Shown: positions 42,610 through 50,996, numbered from the stretch's first letter. The stretch: DNA of 64,000 nt from Mesorhizobium sp. WSM4311 (GCF_002295115.1 NZ_NSFV01000004.1:1-64000), one strand, 5' to 3'. A program made the numbers and translations. Notes: generated by a model not told the origin, from the sequence alone.

Positions 42610-42756
42610 GATTCGTGTTGCACTTGGGACTCTTGTCACCGAGTCTGCGCATAAGGTAATTGTAGTCGAGAAATAACTAGATTTCGTGCGGCGGACCTAA
42701 TCACCAGATATATGTGGTGTCTGCCCCAGCAGTGGTGCTGGGTCGGGAAAGGATTC
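42610..42756. promoter_or_regulatory. Four GANTC methylation sites in the gcrA/argD promoter gap
   Basis: GATTC 42610-42614, GACTC 42628-42632, GAGTC 42641-42645 and GATTC 42752-42756. CcrM methylates GANTC in Alphaproteobacteria, and GcrA acts at methylated promoters. About 0.6 sites would be expected by chance in 147 bp. Confidence 0.65.
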
Positions 42757-42789
42757 TGATTGCCGCACGCTTAGCAGGAGCGCGGTCTC

Positions 42790-43308
42790 ATGAACTGGAC
42801 TGACGAGCGGGTCGAACTTCTCAGAAAATTGTGGTCGGAGGGTCTGAGCGCAAGCCAGATTGCTGCCCAGCTTGGAGGGGTGAGCCGAAATGCCGTCATC
42901 GGCAAGGTGCACCGTCTGAAGCTGTCGGGCCGCGGCCGCGCAACGGCGACGCCGGCACGCCAGAAGAAGACGACACAGGGCTCGACCGTTCAGAAATCGG
43001 TGGCGCGCGCCGCGAGCACGGCTCGCCACGTCACGACATCGATCGGCGCGACCGCCCTTCAGACGCAATTCGACGCCGAGCCGGTGGCGCGGCACTATAT
43101 CCGCCCAGTCGAGAATGTCGTGGTACCGATCTCACGGCATCTGCAACTCGTCGAGCTGACCGAGCGCACCTGCAAATGGCCGAACGGCGATCCGCTATCG
43201 GAGGACTTCAACTTCTGCGGCAACGAGGCCGCCGAAACCGGTCCTTATTGCAAGTACCACGCCCGCGTGGCCTTCCAGCCAGCGGCGGAGCGGCGGCGGA
43301 GTCGGTGA
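42790..43308 (+). CDS. gcrA: Cell-cycle transcription regulator GcrA
   Basis: Alphaproteobacterial sigma-70 cofactor of 172 residues that activates promoters with methylated GANTC sites. The N-terminal HTH-like domain NWTDERVELLRKLWSEGLSA, then SQIAAQLGGVSRNAVIGKVH (about 1-42), is nearly invariant in the family. A basic linker (GRGRATATPARQKKTTQG) and a C-terminal RNA-polymerase-binding part with LVELTERTCKWPNGDPLSED and FCGNEAAETGPYCKYHARVA follow, with the conserved cysteines (TCKWP, FCG, YCKYH). AGGAG lies 9 bases before ATG 42790. Divergent from argD; the promoter gap holds GANTC sites that could give feedback. Confidence 0.97.
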   Translation: MNWTDERVELLRKLWSEGLSASQIAAQLGGVSRNAVIGKVHRLKLSGRGRATATPARQKKTTQGSTVQKSVARAASTARHVTTSIGATALQTQFDAEPVARHYIRPVENVVVPISRHLQLVELTERTCKWPNGDPLSEDFNFCGNEAAETGPYCKYHARVAFQPAAERRRSR

Positions 43309-43372
43309 GTAGTGAGTAGTATGGGGCGCGTGGAGCACTGTTCACTCCTCACTAATTTCTACTGACTTCCTT

Positions 43373-44380
43373 TCACAGCCACCCATTCTTGCGAAACCGC
43401 CAGTAGAGAAACGCGCAGATCGCCGCGATGGTGGCCAGCACGATGGGGTAGCCATATTCCATCTTCAGTTCCGGCATGTCGGTGAAGTTCATGCCGTAGA
43501 TGCCGGCGAACGCCGTCGGCACCGCCAATATGGCCGCCCATGAGGCGAGTTTCTTGGAAATCGCCGTTTCCTGGCTCTGACCGACCAGCAGGCTCGCCTC
43601 GAAGGCGAAGGCCAGCACCTCGCGCAGGCTGTCGATCTTTTCCTGGACGGTGCGGATGTGATCCGTCACGTCGCGAAAGAGCGGGTGCATGGCTGAATGG
43701 ATCTGCGGCAGGTCGGCGCTGGTCAGGCGGCGGCAGACTTCCACCAGCGGAAGCGCCGCATTGCGCAGGCGCAGCAGATCGCGGCGCAGCATGTAGAGCC
43801 GCTCGATATCGGGGCCGGTCATCGGCTTCAAAAGCACCCGGTCCTCGATCACCTCGACCTCGTCCTCGATCTGTTCGAGCACCGGCATGTAGTTGTCGAC
43901 GATGAAATCGAGAATGGCGTAGAGAACGAAATCCTCGCCCTTGGCCAGCGAATGCGGGCAGCTTTCCCAGTGCTGGCGCACAGCGGCGTAGGAGGTCGAC
44001 GGGCCGTGCCTGACGCTGACGATGTAGCCCGAGCCGACGAATAGATGCGTCTCGCCGAAAGTCACCCGTCCTTCGATCAATTGCGCGGTGCGGGCGACGA
44101 TGAACAGCGCATCGCCATATTGCTCGATCTTCGGCCGCTGGTGCGGATGCTCTGCATCCTCGATCGCCAGCTCATGCAGATGGAACTGGGCCTGGACGCG
44201 CAACAGAAGCTCGCGATCCGGTTCGAGCAGCCCGATCCAGACGACATGTCCCGATTTCTTGGCCCATTCGCCGGCTTCCTCGATCGGAATGTCCGCGATG
44301 CGCCGCCCGGCCATGTAGACACTGGAGGCGATGATGCCTGATGTCGGCGCCGCGGGCTTGAACTCTCGGACATATTCCAT
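43373..44380 (-). CDS. corA: CorA-family magnesium/cobalt transporter
   Basis: Inner-membrane divalent cation channel of 335 residues. The large N-terminal cytoplasmic domain (about 1-270) includes FHLHELAIEDAEHPHQRPKI, the typical Ala-Ile-Glu-Asp segment, and VEVIEDRVLLKPMTGPDIER. Two C-terminal spans follow with the selectivity motif in the loop: AAILAVPTAFAGIYGMNFTD (GMN at about 291) and YPIVLATIAAICAFLYWRFR. The end KNGWL is like CorA. ATG at 44380. Converges with gcrA; separated from phoU by 97 bp on the same strand. Confidence 0.93.
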   Translation of the reverse strand: MEYVREFKPAAPTSGIIASSVYMAGRRIADIPIEEAGEWAKKSGHVVWIGLLEPDRELLLRVQAQFHLHELAIEDAEHPHQRPKIEQYGDALFIVARTAQLIEGRVTFGETHLFVGSGYIVSVRHGPSTSYAAVRQHWESCPHSLAKGEDFVLYAILDFIVDNYMPVLEQIEDEVEVIEDRVLLKPMTGPDIERLYMLRRDLLRLRNAALPLVEVCRRLTSADLPQIHSAMHPLFRDVTDHIRTVQEKIDSLREVLAFAFEASLLVGQSQETAISKKLASWAAILAVPTAFAGIYGMNFTDMPELKMEYGYPIVLATIAAICAFLYWRFRKNGWL

Positions 44381-44477
44381 CGCAGCCTCCTGAAAGCAGG
44401 CCCCTTATCAAGGCCTGAGAAGCTTAACGCCGGGATAGTTTAGCGCAATATGATCTGGCGTTCGAGAGGATGAACGT

Positions 44478-45203
44478 TCATTTCGCCGGAAGCGGCGCCG
44501 AAAGGCTGATCTTGTCCGTCTTGTCGCCTTTCGGCCGCTCGGCCGGCATCTGGTCGCCGGTGACAATGTAATAGATGGTCTCGGCGATGTTGGTGGCATG
44601 ATCGCCGATGCGCTCGATGTTCTTGGCGCAGAACAGAAGATGCGTGCAGGGCGTGATGTTGCGAGGATCTTCCATCATGTAGGTCAGCAATTCGCGAAAC
44701 AGCGACGTGTACATGGCATCGATCTGATCGTCACGGTCGCGCACGAAGCCGATCTTGTCGACCGAGCGCGATGCGTAGACGTCGAGAACTTCCTTGAGCT
44801 GGGTCAGCGCCAGATTGGCCAGGGCCTCCAGACCGCGAAACAGGCTGGTCGGCTGGCGGCCGTCGGTGACGGCGACCACCCGCTTGGCGACGTTCTTGCC
44901 GAGGTCGCCGACGCGTTCGAGGTCGGCCGAAATGCGGATGGCGCCGACGATCTCGCGCAGGTCGGTCGCCATCGGCTGGCGCTTGGCGATGATGATGATC
45001 GCCTTGTCGTCGATCTCGCGCTGCCCCTCATCCAGCACTGCATCGTCGTTAATGACCTTCTGGGCCAGCCCAGGATCGGCATTGACGAGAGCGGCGACCG
45101 CCTGCTCGACCATGCGCTCGGCATGGCCGCCCATCGCCGCGATGCGCTTCGACAGATATTTCAGCTCCTCGTCAAAGGCGCTCATTATGTGCACGGACTG
45201 CAT
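44478..45203 (-). CDS. phoU: Phosphate signalling protein PhoU
   Basis: Cytosolic protein of 241 residues, two three-helix bundles, that damps PhoR kinase and phosphate uptake. It shows FDEELKYLSKRIAAMGGHAE, the PhoU helix motif DDAVLDEGQREIDDKAIIII (ExxxD metal-binding type), REIVGAIRISADLERVGDLG and, repeated in the second half, LLFCAKNIERIGDHATNIAE. ATG 45203 has GGAAGGC upstream; ATG 45185 is the alternative. It follows phoR directly (108 bp) with none of the usual pst genes or phoB around. The gap contains three GANTC sites and one CTGTCAT Pho half-site (minus strand, 45269-45275). Confidence 0.95.
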   Translation of the reverse strand: MQSVHIMSAFDEELKYLSKRIAAMGGHAERMVEQAVAALVNADPGLAQKVINDDAVLDEGQREIDDKAIIIIAKRQPMATDLREIVGAIRISADLERVGDLGKNVAKRVVAVTDGRQPTSLFRGLEALANLALTQLKEVLDVYASRSVDKIGFVRDRDDQIDAMYTSLFRELLTYMMEDPRNITPCTHLLFCAKNIERIGDHATNIAETIYYIVTGDQMPAERPKGDKTDKISLSAPLPAK

Positions 45204-45223
45204 GGATGAAATGCCTTCCCACG

Positions 45224-45248
45224 GATTCTTGAGTCGTTTCCTCGAATC
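45224..45248. promoter_or_regulatory. Three GANTC sites within 25 bp upstream of phoU
   Basis: GATTC 45224-45228, GAGTC 45231-45235 and GAATC 45244-45248, all just upstream of the phoU start. This density is far above chance (one per 256 bp) and suggests CcrM/GcrA-linked control. Confidence 0.6.
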
Positions 45249-45311
45249 CCCGCTGATACGCTAGCCGGATGACAGAAAAAAGAAACGCTTCCAGGGGAAA
45301 CTAGGGCACTA

Positions 45312-46577
45312 TCAGTGCGTCGGCAAATGAACCGAGAAGGCAGCGCCCTTACCGACCTCGGATTTGATCGTCAGCCTGGCATTGTGGCGCGTCAGGATGT
45401 GCTTGACGATGGACAGGCCAAGGCCGGTGCCTTTCTTGGTCCGGCTGGTCTCGACATCGATGCGATAGAAGCGCTCGGTGATGCGCGGAATGTGCTCCTC
45501 GGGAATGCCGGGACCGAAATCCCGGATGGTGACGTCGATGCCGGGTTCGGAACCGTCATCGGCGCCCGCGATCGAGACCACGACACGGCCGCCGGACTGG
45601 CCGTATTTGCAGGCGTTTTCCAGCAAGTTCTCGAAAACCTGGAACAGCTCGTCGCGATCGCCCGGCACATTGAGTGCTCCCTTGGCGAAATCACGCTCGA
45701 TGACGACGCTGTTTTCGCGGGCAAGCGGAGCCAGTGAATCGATGACGCTGTCGACGGTCTGGCGCAGGTCGACCTCGGTTCCGGGCTTCAGATAGGGCTT
45801 CATCTCCAGCCGGGACAATGACAGCAGGTCATCGATCAGACGCGCCATGCGGCCGGTCTGGTTCTGCATGATCTGCAGGAATTGCTCGCGCGCCGCCGGA
45901 TCGTTGCGGGCCGGTCCGCGCAGCGTTTCGATGAAACCGGCGATCGAGGCGAGCGGGGTGCGCAATTCGTGGCTGGCATTGGCGATGAAATCGGCGCGCA
46001 TGCGGTCGATCCTGCGCGTTTCGCTCTGGTCCTTGAACACCAGCACATACAGGTCGGTGCCGTGCCCGACCGAGGACGCGCTGACCCGGTAGGCCCGTTC
46101 GACCGGGAGCTTTTCGGTATAGTCGACCACATCGGAGGCGATCGTGCCCGACAGCACGCTGTCGAGCAGCGTCTGCATTTCCGGCGCCCGGAATTTCAGC
46201 GGCAGCGACAGGCCCGGCGCGATGCCGCCAAAAGCGGCAAAGGCGGCGGCGTTGGCATGGACGATGGTGGCGGAGCGGTCGAAAATGATCAGCGGGTCGG
46301 CGACGGCCGCCGCCAGATATTCGCCCGACAGGCGTTGCAGGCCGACCGCCTCGATCGCGGCGGCATTCTCGGCCGACTGGCGCAGGCCTGCGGCCGGCAG
46401 CATCGCAGCGACAAGCAACAGGAGCAGCGCCGGCACCAGCACGTAGGCGGAAATATTGGCAAAGGCAAAAGCTGTCAGAACCGCGACGACACCGGCCGCA
46501 AGCAGCCAGCGGCTGTTCCACAGCCGGATGGCCATGGCTTGCGCCACACTTGCCTGCTCTGCGCTTTGCTCAGCCAT
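45312..46577 (-). CDS. phoR: Phosphate-regulon sensor kinase PhoR
   Basis: Membrane histidine kinase of 421 residues. Two close N-terminal spans (LLAAGVVAVLTAFAFANISA, then YVLVPALLLLLVAAMLPAAG), almost no periplasmic loop, a PAS-like domain (AAVADPLIIFDRSATIVHAN, about 90-200), HisKA FIANASHELRTPLASIAGF (His about 206), and an ATPase domain with FENLLENACKYGQSGG, IRDFGPGIPEEHI and KGTGLGLSIVKHIL. This layout is that of PhoR. It precedes phoU by 108 bp; its partner phoB and the pst genes are not in the window. The divergent neighbour is ppk2. Confidence 0.87.
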   Translation of the reverse strand: MAEQSAEQASVAQAMAIRLWNSRWLLAAGVVAVLTAFAFANISAYVLVPALLLLLVAAMLPAAGLRQSAENAAAIEAVGLQRLSGEYLAAAVADPLIIFDRSATIVHANAAAFAAFGGIAPGLSLPLKFRAPEMQTLLDSVLSGTIASDVVDYTEKLPVERAYRVSASSVGHGTDLYVLVFKDQSETRRIDRMRADFIANASHELRTPLASIAGFIETLRGPARNDPAAREQFLQIMQNQTGRMARLIDDLLSLSRLEMKPYLKPGTEVDLRQTVDSVIDSLAPLARENSVVIERDFAKGALNVPGDRDELFQVFENLLENACKYGQSGGRVVVSIAGADDGSEPGIDVTIRDFGPGIPEEHIPRITERFYRIDVETSRTKKGTGLGLSIVKHILTRHNARLTIKSEVGKGAAFSVHLPTH

Positions 46578-46690
46578 CCGCGCATCCTATAGCCCTCTCG
46601 GGCGCTGTCCGGCCGTATGGCAACTTCCTGCTAGACCGGCATGGAGGCTCCCAATAGCATGAGTCCGTAAGCTGGAAAGGGTTCGTCTCG

Positions 46691-47599
46691 ATGAAAAAGG
46701 CCAAGGAAAATCCCGCAACAGCGACGTCAGGTCCGCTGAAGATCAGGATCGGAGGCAAGGAGCGGGAGTTCGACATCGAGAATCCCGAGCTCCCGGACTG
46801 GGTCGAGGACAACAAGCTGACGGCGGGCGGCTACCCCTACGACAAGAAGATGAACAGCGACGACTATGACGAGACGCTCGAGAAATTGCAGATCGAGCTG
46901 GTGAAGGCGCAGGCATGGCTGCAGGCGACCGGCAAGCGGGTGATGGCGCTGTTCGAGGGCCGCGACGCCGCCGGCAAGGGCGGCACGATCTTCGTGGTGC
47001 ACCAGTATCTCAACCCGCGCACGGCGCGCAACGTGGCGCTGACCAAGCCAACCCACACCGAACTGGGACAATGGTACTACCAGCGCTATGTCGACCATTT
47101 CCCGACGGCGGGCGAATTCGTCACCTTCGACCGCTCCTGGTACAACCGCGCCGGCGTCGAGCCGGTGATGGGCTTCTGCACGCCCGAGCAGCACGAGAAG
47201 TTTCTCGACGAGACGCCGCATTTCGAACGAATGATCGTCAACGACGACATCCATTTCTTCAAATTCTGGCTGAACATCGGCCGGGAAACGCAGCTCGAGC
47301 GTTTTCACGATCGCCGCTACAGCCCGCTGAAGAGCTGGAAGTTCTCGCCGATCGATGTCGCCGGCATCACGAAATGGGACGATTACACCAAGGCGCGCGA
47401 CACCATGTTCGAGAGCACCCACAAGGCATTCGCGCCATGGATCATCGTGCGGGCCAATGACAAGCGCCGCGCGCGGTTGGCGGTGATGCGGCGCATCCTG
47501 TTGTCGGTACCCTATGAGGGGCGCGATCTCGATATCATCGGCAAGGAAGACAAGAAGATCATCGGCGAAGGGCCGTCATTCCTCGGCAAGGAAGGCTAG
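46691..47599 (+). CDS. ppk2: Polyphosphate kinase 2
   Basis: PPK2-family enzyme of 302 residues transferring phosphate between polyphosphate and nucleoside di-/triphosphates. A leader with [20 protein letters not shown] precedes the single P-loop domain: Walker [17 protein letters not shown] (about 93-108), [35 protein letters not shown], Walker B/lid [18 protein letters not shown] (about 151-168), and W-containing [20 protein letters not shown]. One-domain class I length. ATG 46691 follows AAAGGG. Divergent from phoR, so phosphate sensing and polyphosphate turnover genes share a promoter region. Confidence 0.95.
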   Translation: MKKAKENPATATSGPLKIRIGGKEREFDIENPELPDWVEDNKLTAGGYPYDKKMNSDDYDETLEKLQIELVKAQAWLQATGKRVMALFEGRDAAGKGGTIFVVHQYLNPRTARNVALTKPTHTELGQWYYQRYVDHFPTAGEFVTFDRSWYNRAGVEPVMGFCTPEQHEKFLDETPHFERMIVNDDIHFFKFWLNIGRETQLERFHDRRYSPLKSWKFSPIDVAGITKWDDYTKARDTMFESTHKAFAPWIIVRANDKRRARLAVMRRILLSVPYEGRDLDIIGKEDKKIIGEGPSFLGKEG

Positions 47600-47606
47600 G
47601 CCTTCC

Positions 47607-47638
47607 CGCGCCGCGCGGCCACCTGGCAGCGCGGCGCG
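47607..47638. terminator. Bidirectional hairpin between ppk2 and the crotonase gene
   Basis: CGCGCCGCGC (47607-47616) and GCGCGGCGCG (47629-47638) form a perfect 10-bp GC stem with a 12-base loop, between two convergent genes. Confidence 0.7.
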
Positions 47639-47657
47639 TGGCTCTTGACGCGGTTGC

Positions 47658-48422
47658 TCAGGCCGCGAGCCGGGCGATCCGCTGCAGGCGCCGCAGCGTG
47701 GTGTCGTCCTGCAACGCCTGCTGGAACAGCGATATCTCCTGGTCGATGCGGTCGCACAGCGCGCCGGTGTTGCCCTTGAGCAGGCCGCGGGTCTGCAGCA
47801 GGGCGGCAACCGGCTTCTTGGCGAGCTGCCTGGCGCGGCCAAGTGTCGCCTCCTCCACGCCGTCATGCACGATTTCGGCGACGAGGCCGAGTGCCCTGGC
47901 GTCCTCGGCGTGAAGCGTGTCGCCGAGACAGAAGAAGCGGAAGGCGCCGGCATAGCCGAGCTTCTGCGGCGCCAGGATGCTGGTCGCCGCATCCGGCACA
48001 AGGCCGAAATCGACGAACGGCACGCGGAACGTGCTTTCATTCGAGGCGATCACCATGTCGCAGTGGAACAGGATGGTGCAGCCGACACCGACGGCATCGC
48101 CGTCGACGCAGGCGAGGATGGGCTTGGGGAATGTCGCCAGCGTGCGGAACATGTCGGTAACGGCGGCGATCAGCTTCTGGTGCTTGGTGGCGTCGAGGAA
48201 TTCGGAAAAGTCGCCGCCGAGGCAGAAGCAGCCTGCCAGGCCACGCAGCACGACGACACGGACCTCGTCATTGTCGGCGGCTTCATGGAACGTCCTGGCA
48301 AGGCTTTCATAGGCCCTTCTGTCGAGCACCGGCCGGCCGTCATTCGACGACACGGTGACGATCAGCGTGTGGTTGCGCAGTTCCGGCTGCGGGTGCGGGT
48401 TCATGGCGGTCTCCAACCTCAT
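47658..48422 (-). CDS. Crotonase-family protein linked to the AHL synthase
   Basis: Enoyl-CoA hydratase/isomerase fold, 254 residues. The oxyanion-hole blocks CFCLGGDFSEFLDAT (about 66-80) and DGDAVGVGCTILFHCDMVIA (about 107-126) are present. Aligned without gaps to rat enoyl-CoA hydratase, Glu144 is Thr (GCT) and Glu164 is Phe (VPF), so ordinary hydration is unlikely. The next block FGLVPDAATSILAPQ resembles the isomerase motif LVPEAGSS with Asp in place of Glu. It starts at 48422 behind AAAGGAGG and overlaps the luxI stop by 4 bp. It therefore probably adjusts double bonds in the acyl chain given to LuxI; that is inference. Confidence 0.82.
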   Translation of the reverse strand: MRLETAMNPHPQPELRNHTLIVTVSSNDGRPVLDRRAYESLARTFHEAADNDEVRVVVLRGLAGCFCLGGDFSEFLDATKHQKLIAAVTDMFRTLATFPKPILACVDGDAVGVGCTILFHCDMVIASNESTFRVPFVDFGLVPDAATSILAPQKLGYAGAFRFFCLGDTLHAEDARALGLVAEIVHDGVEEATLGRARQLAKKPVAALLQTRGLLKGNTGALCDRIDQEISLFQQALQDDTTLRRLQRIARLAA

Positions 48423-49057
48423 GACGCCCTCCTTTGGCCGAACATGTCGGGATATCCCCGGGCCAGGACGGGAGCGTGGTGGTTGCGGCGCGAACGCACA
48501 ACGTCCAGCGTGTGCTCATTGAAGGAGAGCAGGGTCGCCACGACCTGCTGATTGCCATAGGTGCGCTGATAGCCCAACGGCGTCGCCAGGAAATGCAGCT
48601 GCAGGGCGCGCAGCACCCACATCGGCTCGAACTCGATGATCACCTTGTCGACACCGCGCTTCAGCCCCCACTCGACGAAGCCGGCGATCAATTCGGTTCC
48701 GACGGTCGAGACGCCGCGACGACCATCGCGAAAGCCGGGAGCCACCGCATAGCGGGTCAATTCCCAGATGTTGGGGCCCGATGGTGGCGTTCCTTCGGAA
48801 AGGTCTGCCAAGACCTCGGTCAGCAGATGGGGCCGCGTGGTCGGCAACATCCGTTGATAGCCCGCGACTTCGTTGCCTCTGATGACGATCTGATGCACCG
48901 CCTCGTCATGGTCGAACTGGTCGACCTCGAATCCGTCCGGCCGCCGCAGGTCCTCCCACCCCATCTCCTCGACAAATATCTGGTAGCGTAGACGATGGAC
49001 GGCCTCCCAAAGGTCGGGACGTTCCATCAATTCCTGAGTTGTAAGACAAAAAAGCAT
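48419..49057 (-). CDS. LuxI-family acyl-homoserine lactone synthase
   Basis: Autoinducer synthase of 212 residues making N-acyl-homoserine lactone from SAM and an acyl donor. The N-terminal active-site block VHRLRYQIFVEEMGWEDLR has the conserved Arg, Phe and Trp, followed by FEVDQFDHDEAVHQIV with the acidic triad (Glu, Asp, Asp). The middle has YQRMLPTTRPHLLTEVLADL and WELTRYAVAPGFRDGRRGVS (conserved Glu/Arg). AGGAGA seven bases before ATG 49057 fixes the start; the frame is open 15 codons further. It lies between luxR (upstream) and a crotonase gene (4-bp overlap), forming one unit on the minus strand. Confidence 0.93.
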   Translation of the reverse strand: MLFCLTTQELMERPDLWEAVHRLRYQIFVEEMGWEDLRRPDGFEVDQFDHDEAVHQIVIRGNEVAGYQRMLPTTRPHLLTEVLADLSEGTPPSGPNIWELTRYAVAPGFRDGRRGVSTVGTELIAGFVEWGLKRGVDKVIIEFEPMWVLRALQLHFLATPLGYQRTYGNQQVVATLLSFNEHTLDVVRSRRNHHAPVLARGYPDMFGQRRAS

Positions 49058-49113
49058 GCCGTCGTCTCCTGGGTTTAAGAGGAAGATACGGCCGTGCCTC
49101 AACGAGAAAATTG

Positions 49114-49123
49114 CGTGATCACG
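49114..49123. promoter_or_regulatory. Candidate lux-box core between luxR and luxI
   Basis: CGTGATCACG is a perfect 10-bp palindrome in the 98-bp gap, 57 bp upstream of the luxI start, with weak further symmetry. Position suits LuxR control of luxI. Confidence 0.4.
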
Positions 49124-49139
49124 TAGGCAAGAAATTCCA

Positions 49140-49156
49140 GGTCGGCACGGCCGACC
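49140..49156 (-). terminator. Hairpin at the luxR stop
   Basis: GGTCGG and CCGACC pair around CACGG, touching the luxR stop codon. No T-run; a weak terminator or simple fold. Confidence 0.4.
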
Positions 49157-49917
49157 TAACTAATGTAGCCGCGCCTTATCGCTTCGGCGACGGCCTGGAC
49201 CCGGTTGACGGCACCGAGTTTGCTTTTGGCGTTAAGAAGATGTTTCTCCGACGTGTGTTCGGAGATGCCGAGGATTTGCGAAATCTCCCATTCCGACTTG
49301 CCGACGGCGGCCCATTGCAGGCATTCGCGCTCGCGCGGGGTCAGTTCTATGTGGTCGATGGTCTTGGTCGCCATGGTGTGGATTTGCATGGCGCGGCCAA
49401 CGGCATAGGTCGAGACCAGCGACACAAGGCCGAACTCGGCCGCCGACAGCTGCACGGCCTCGCCACCCAGCGACACCATGACGATCTGGCCATCGAGCGT
49501 GATCAGCGGGAAGGCCAGCCCGTCGCGCAGCTTGAAGGCGCCGGCATCGCCCATCACCTCATCGCTGCTCTTGTCGAAGCTAATGCCCTGGGCGGCTTCG
49601 CGCCACTGGAACGGCGCCTGCAGCTGCTTCATGTGGCTGACCACCGGATCGTGATCGACATAGTTGCGCGCCACGTAGCGCTCCAGCCATTCGACAGGCC
49701 AGTCGCAAAGCAGCACATGCTGCTTTTGCTGCCCTGTCGGTGTGCCTGGCTGCGGAACGGTTCCCGCCATCAGCGCGGTCAGGCCGAAATCCGAGGTTAT
49801 GCCCAAAAGTTTCTCGCAGACCGCCCCCGCCGTTCCGGCGTGCTGCAGTTGGTCTATGTATTCCAGCGTGCGATCGAATTGACCCATCGCAACATAACCC
49901 CATGTTGCCTCATGCAT
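49156..49917 (-). CDS. LuxR-family autoinducer-binding regulator
   Basis: Quorum-sensing receptor of about 253 residues. The ligand domain has WLERYVARNYVDHDPVVSHM, then FQWREAAQG, giving the conserved Trp, Tyr, Asp and Trp of acyl-HSL receptors, and LRDGLAFPLITLDGQIVMVS (conserved Gly). The C-terminal HTH LTPRERECLQWAAVGKSEWE, then ISQILGISEHTSEKHLLNAK (about 180-240), is canonical. The start is uncertain: ATG 49917 is used, ATG 49887 is about as good, and an upstream ATG at 50013 is unlikely. It precedes luxI on the same strand. The GTTTGCAAAC palindrome at 50031-50040 lies upstream. Confidence 0.9.
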   Translation of the reverse strand: MHEATWGYVAMGQFDRTLEYIDQLQHAGTAGAVCEKLLGITSDFGLTALMAGTVPQPGTPTGQQKQHVLLCDWPVEWLERYVARNYVDHDPVVSHMKQLQAPFQWREAAQGISFDKSSDEVMGDAGAFKLRDGLAFPLITLDGQIVMVSLGGEAVQLSAAEFGLVSLVSTYAVGRAMQIHTMATKTIDHIELTPRERECLQWAAVGKSEWEISQILGISEHTSEKHLLNAKSKLGAVNRVQAVAEAIRRGYIS

Positions 49918-50144
49918 TGAGATCAATGGTCCATGCGTTGTCTGCATTTGGCCACCGACCACGGATTGCAACACGCACATTCTCGGTTGTGGTTCTCGAC
50001 CCGGGTCCCCCAACCAGGGCAGCCACCGCTGTTTGCAAACGTGCTAAAGCATAGCCTGAAATTGGCGCGTTGAAATCAATAACCATTGTGCCTGTACCAT
50101 TTTCGTACCAAAACCGGTGCTAATCGAGGGCGCGGAGTTCTATC

Positions 50145-50996
50145 GTGGCGTTCCAATGGAGGTTCCTGGTCCTGGCGTCGCTGCTGATCGCGGCACTGCC
50201 ATCGGCTCCTGCGGCGCGCGCGGCCGAACCGCAGGTACCGGTATTGTGGGACACCAAGGAGCGGTTGCCAAAGCCCGACCTCTCGGCACTGCCACGGCTG
50301 CGATTCCTGACGACCACGGATTTTCCGCCTTTCAATTTCCTCGATGGCGCGGGAAAGCTGTCCGGTTTCCACATCGACCTGGCGCGCGCCATCTGCGCCG
50401 AACTCGGCATTGCCGACAAATGCCAGATCCAGGCATTGCCCTGGGGCGAGCTTGAAGGGGCTCTCGAGAAAGGCGAAGGCGAAGCAATCATCGCCGGCAT
50501 CGCCGCGACGCCGCAATCGCGCGAGACATACGCCTTCTCGCGCTCCTATCTGCCGTTTCCGGCGCGCTTCATCACGCCGAAGAACAAGGCACTTGCCGAA
50601 CCGGTCTTCGACAAGCTGCGCAGCAAGCGCGTCGGCGTTCTCGCCGGCTCGGCGCATGAGCGCATGCTGCGCGACTATTTCAGCACGGTCCAAATCGTCT
50701 CCTTCGACGGACCGGAAGCCCTCTACAGCGATCTCAAGGCGGGCAAGATCGATGCCGCCTTCGGTGACGGCATGCGTTTCGCCTTCTGGCTGGGCGGCTC
50801 GGATGCTGCCCGGTGCTGCCGTTTTGCCGGCGGTCCCTATCTGGCGCCCGAATATCTGGGCACGGGCATGGCTATCGCCACACGGGCGGACAATCCGGCG
50901 CTGGCCGCAGCGATCAATTACGCGCTGCAGGAGATCTCGATGAAAGGCACCTTCGCCGAATTCTACCTGCGCTATTTCCCGGTCAGTTTTTTCTGA
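50145..50996 (+). CDS. ABC transporter substrate-binding protein (polar amino acid type)
   Basis: Periplasmic SBP_bac_3 protein of 283 residues. Signal peptide WRFLVLASLLIAALPSAPAA with cleavage near ARA. The mature part has LRFLTTTDFPPFNFLDGAGK, LSGFHIDLARAICAELGIAD (the family signature), WGELEGALEKGEGEAIIAGI, FSRSYLPFPARFITPKNKAL, VGVLAGSAHERMLRDYFSTV and KIDAAFGDGMRFAFWLGGSD. A Cys pair (ARCCRF) is unusual. The start is GTG 50145 with GGAG 7 bases before it. No permease or ATPase gene is adjacent, so it is an orphan receptor or serves a distant transporter. Confidence 0.88.
   Translation: MAFQWRFLVLASLLIAALPSAPAARAAEPQVPVLWDTKERLPKPDLSALPRLRFLTTTDFPPFNFLDGAGKLSGFHIDLARAICAELGIADKCQIQALPWGELEGALEKGEGEAIIAGIAATPQSRETYAFSRSYLPFPARFITPKNKALAEPVFDKLRSKRVGVLAGSAHERMLRDYFSTVQIVSFDGPEALYSDLKAGKIDAAFGDGMRFAFWLGGSDAARCCRFAGGPYLAPEYLGTGMAIATRADNPALAAAINYALQEISMKGTFAEFYLRYFPVSFF

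Noticed and set aside
45269..45275. Pho box upstream of phoU
   Set aside because: Only one CTGTCAT half is present on the minus strand; the second half (CTAGCGT) is too degenerate to call a PhoB site.
50084..50110. Direct repeat GTACCATTTTC/GTACCAAAA before the binding-protein gene as an operator
   Set aside because: Short and imperfect, no symmetry and no adjacent regulator gene to connect it to except luxR; evidence too thin.
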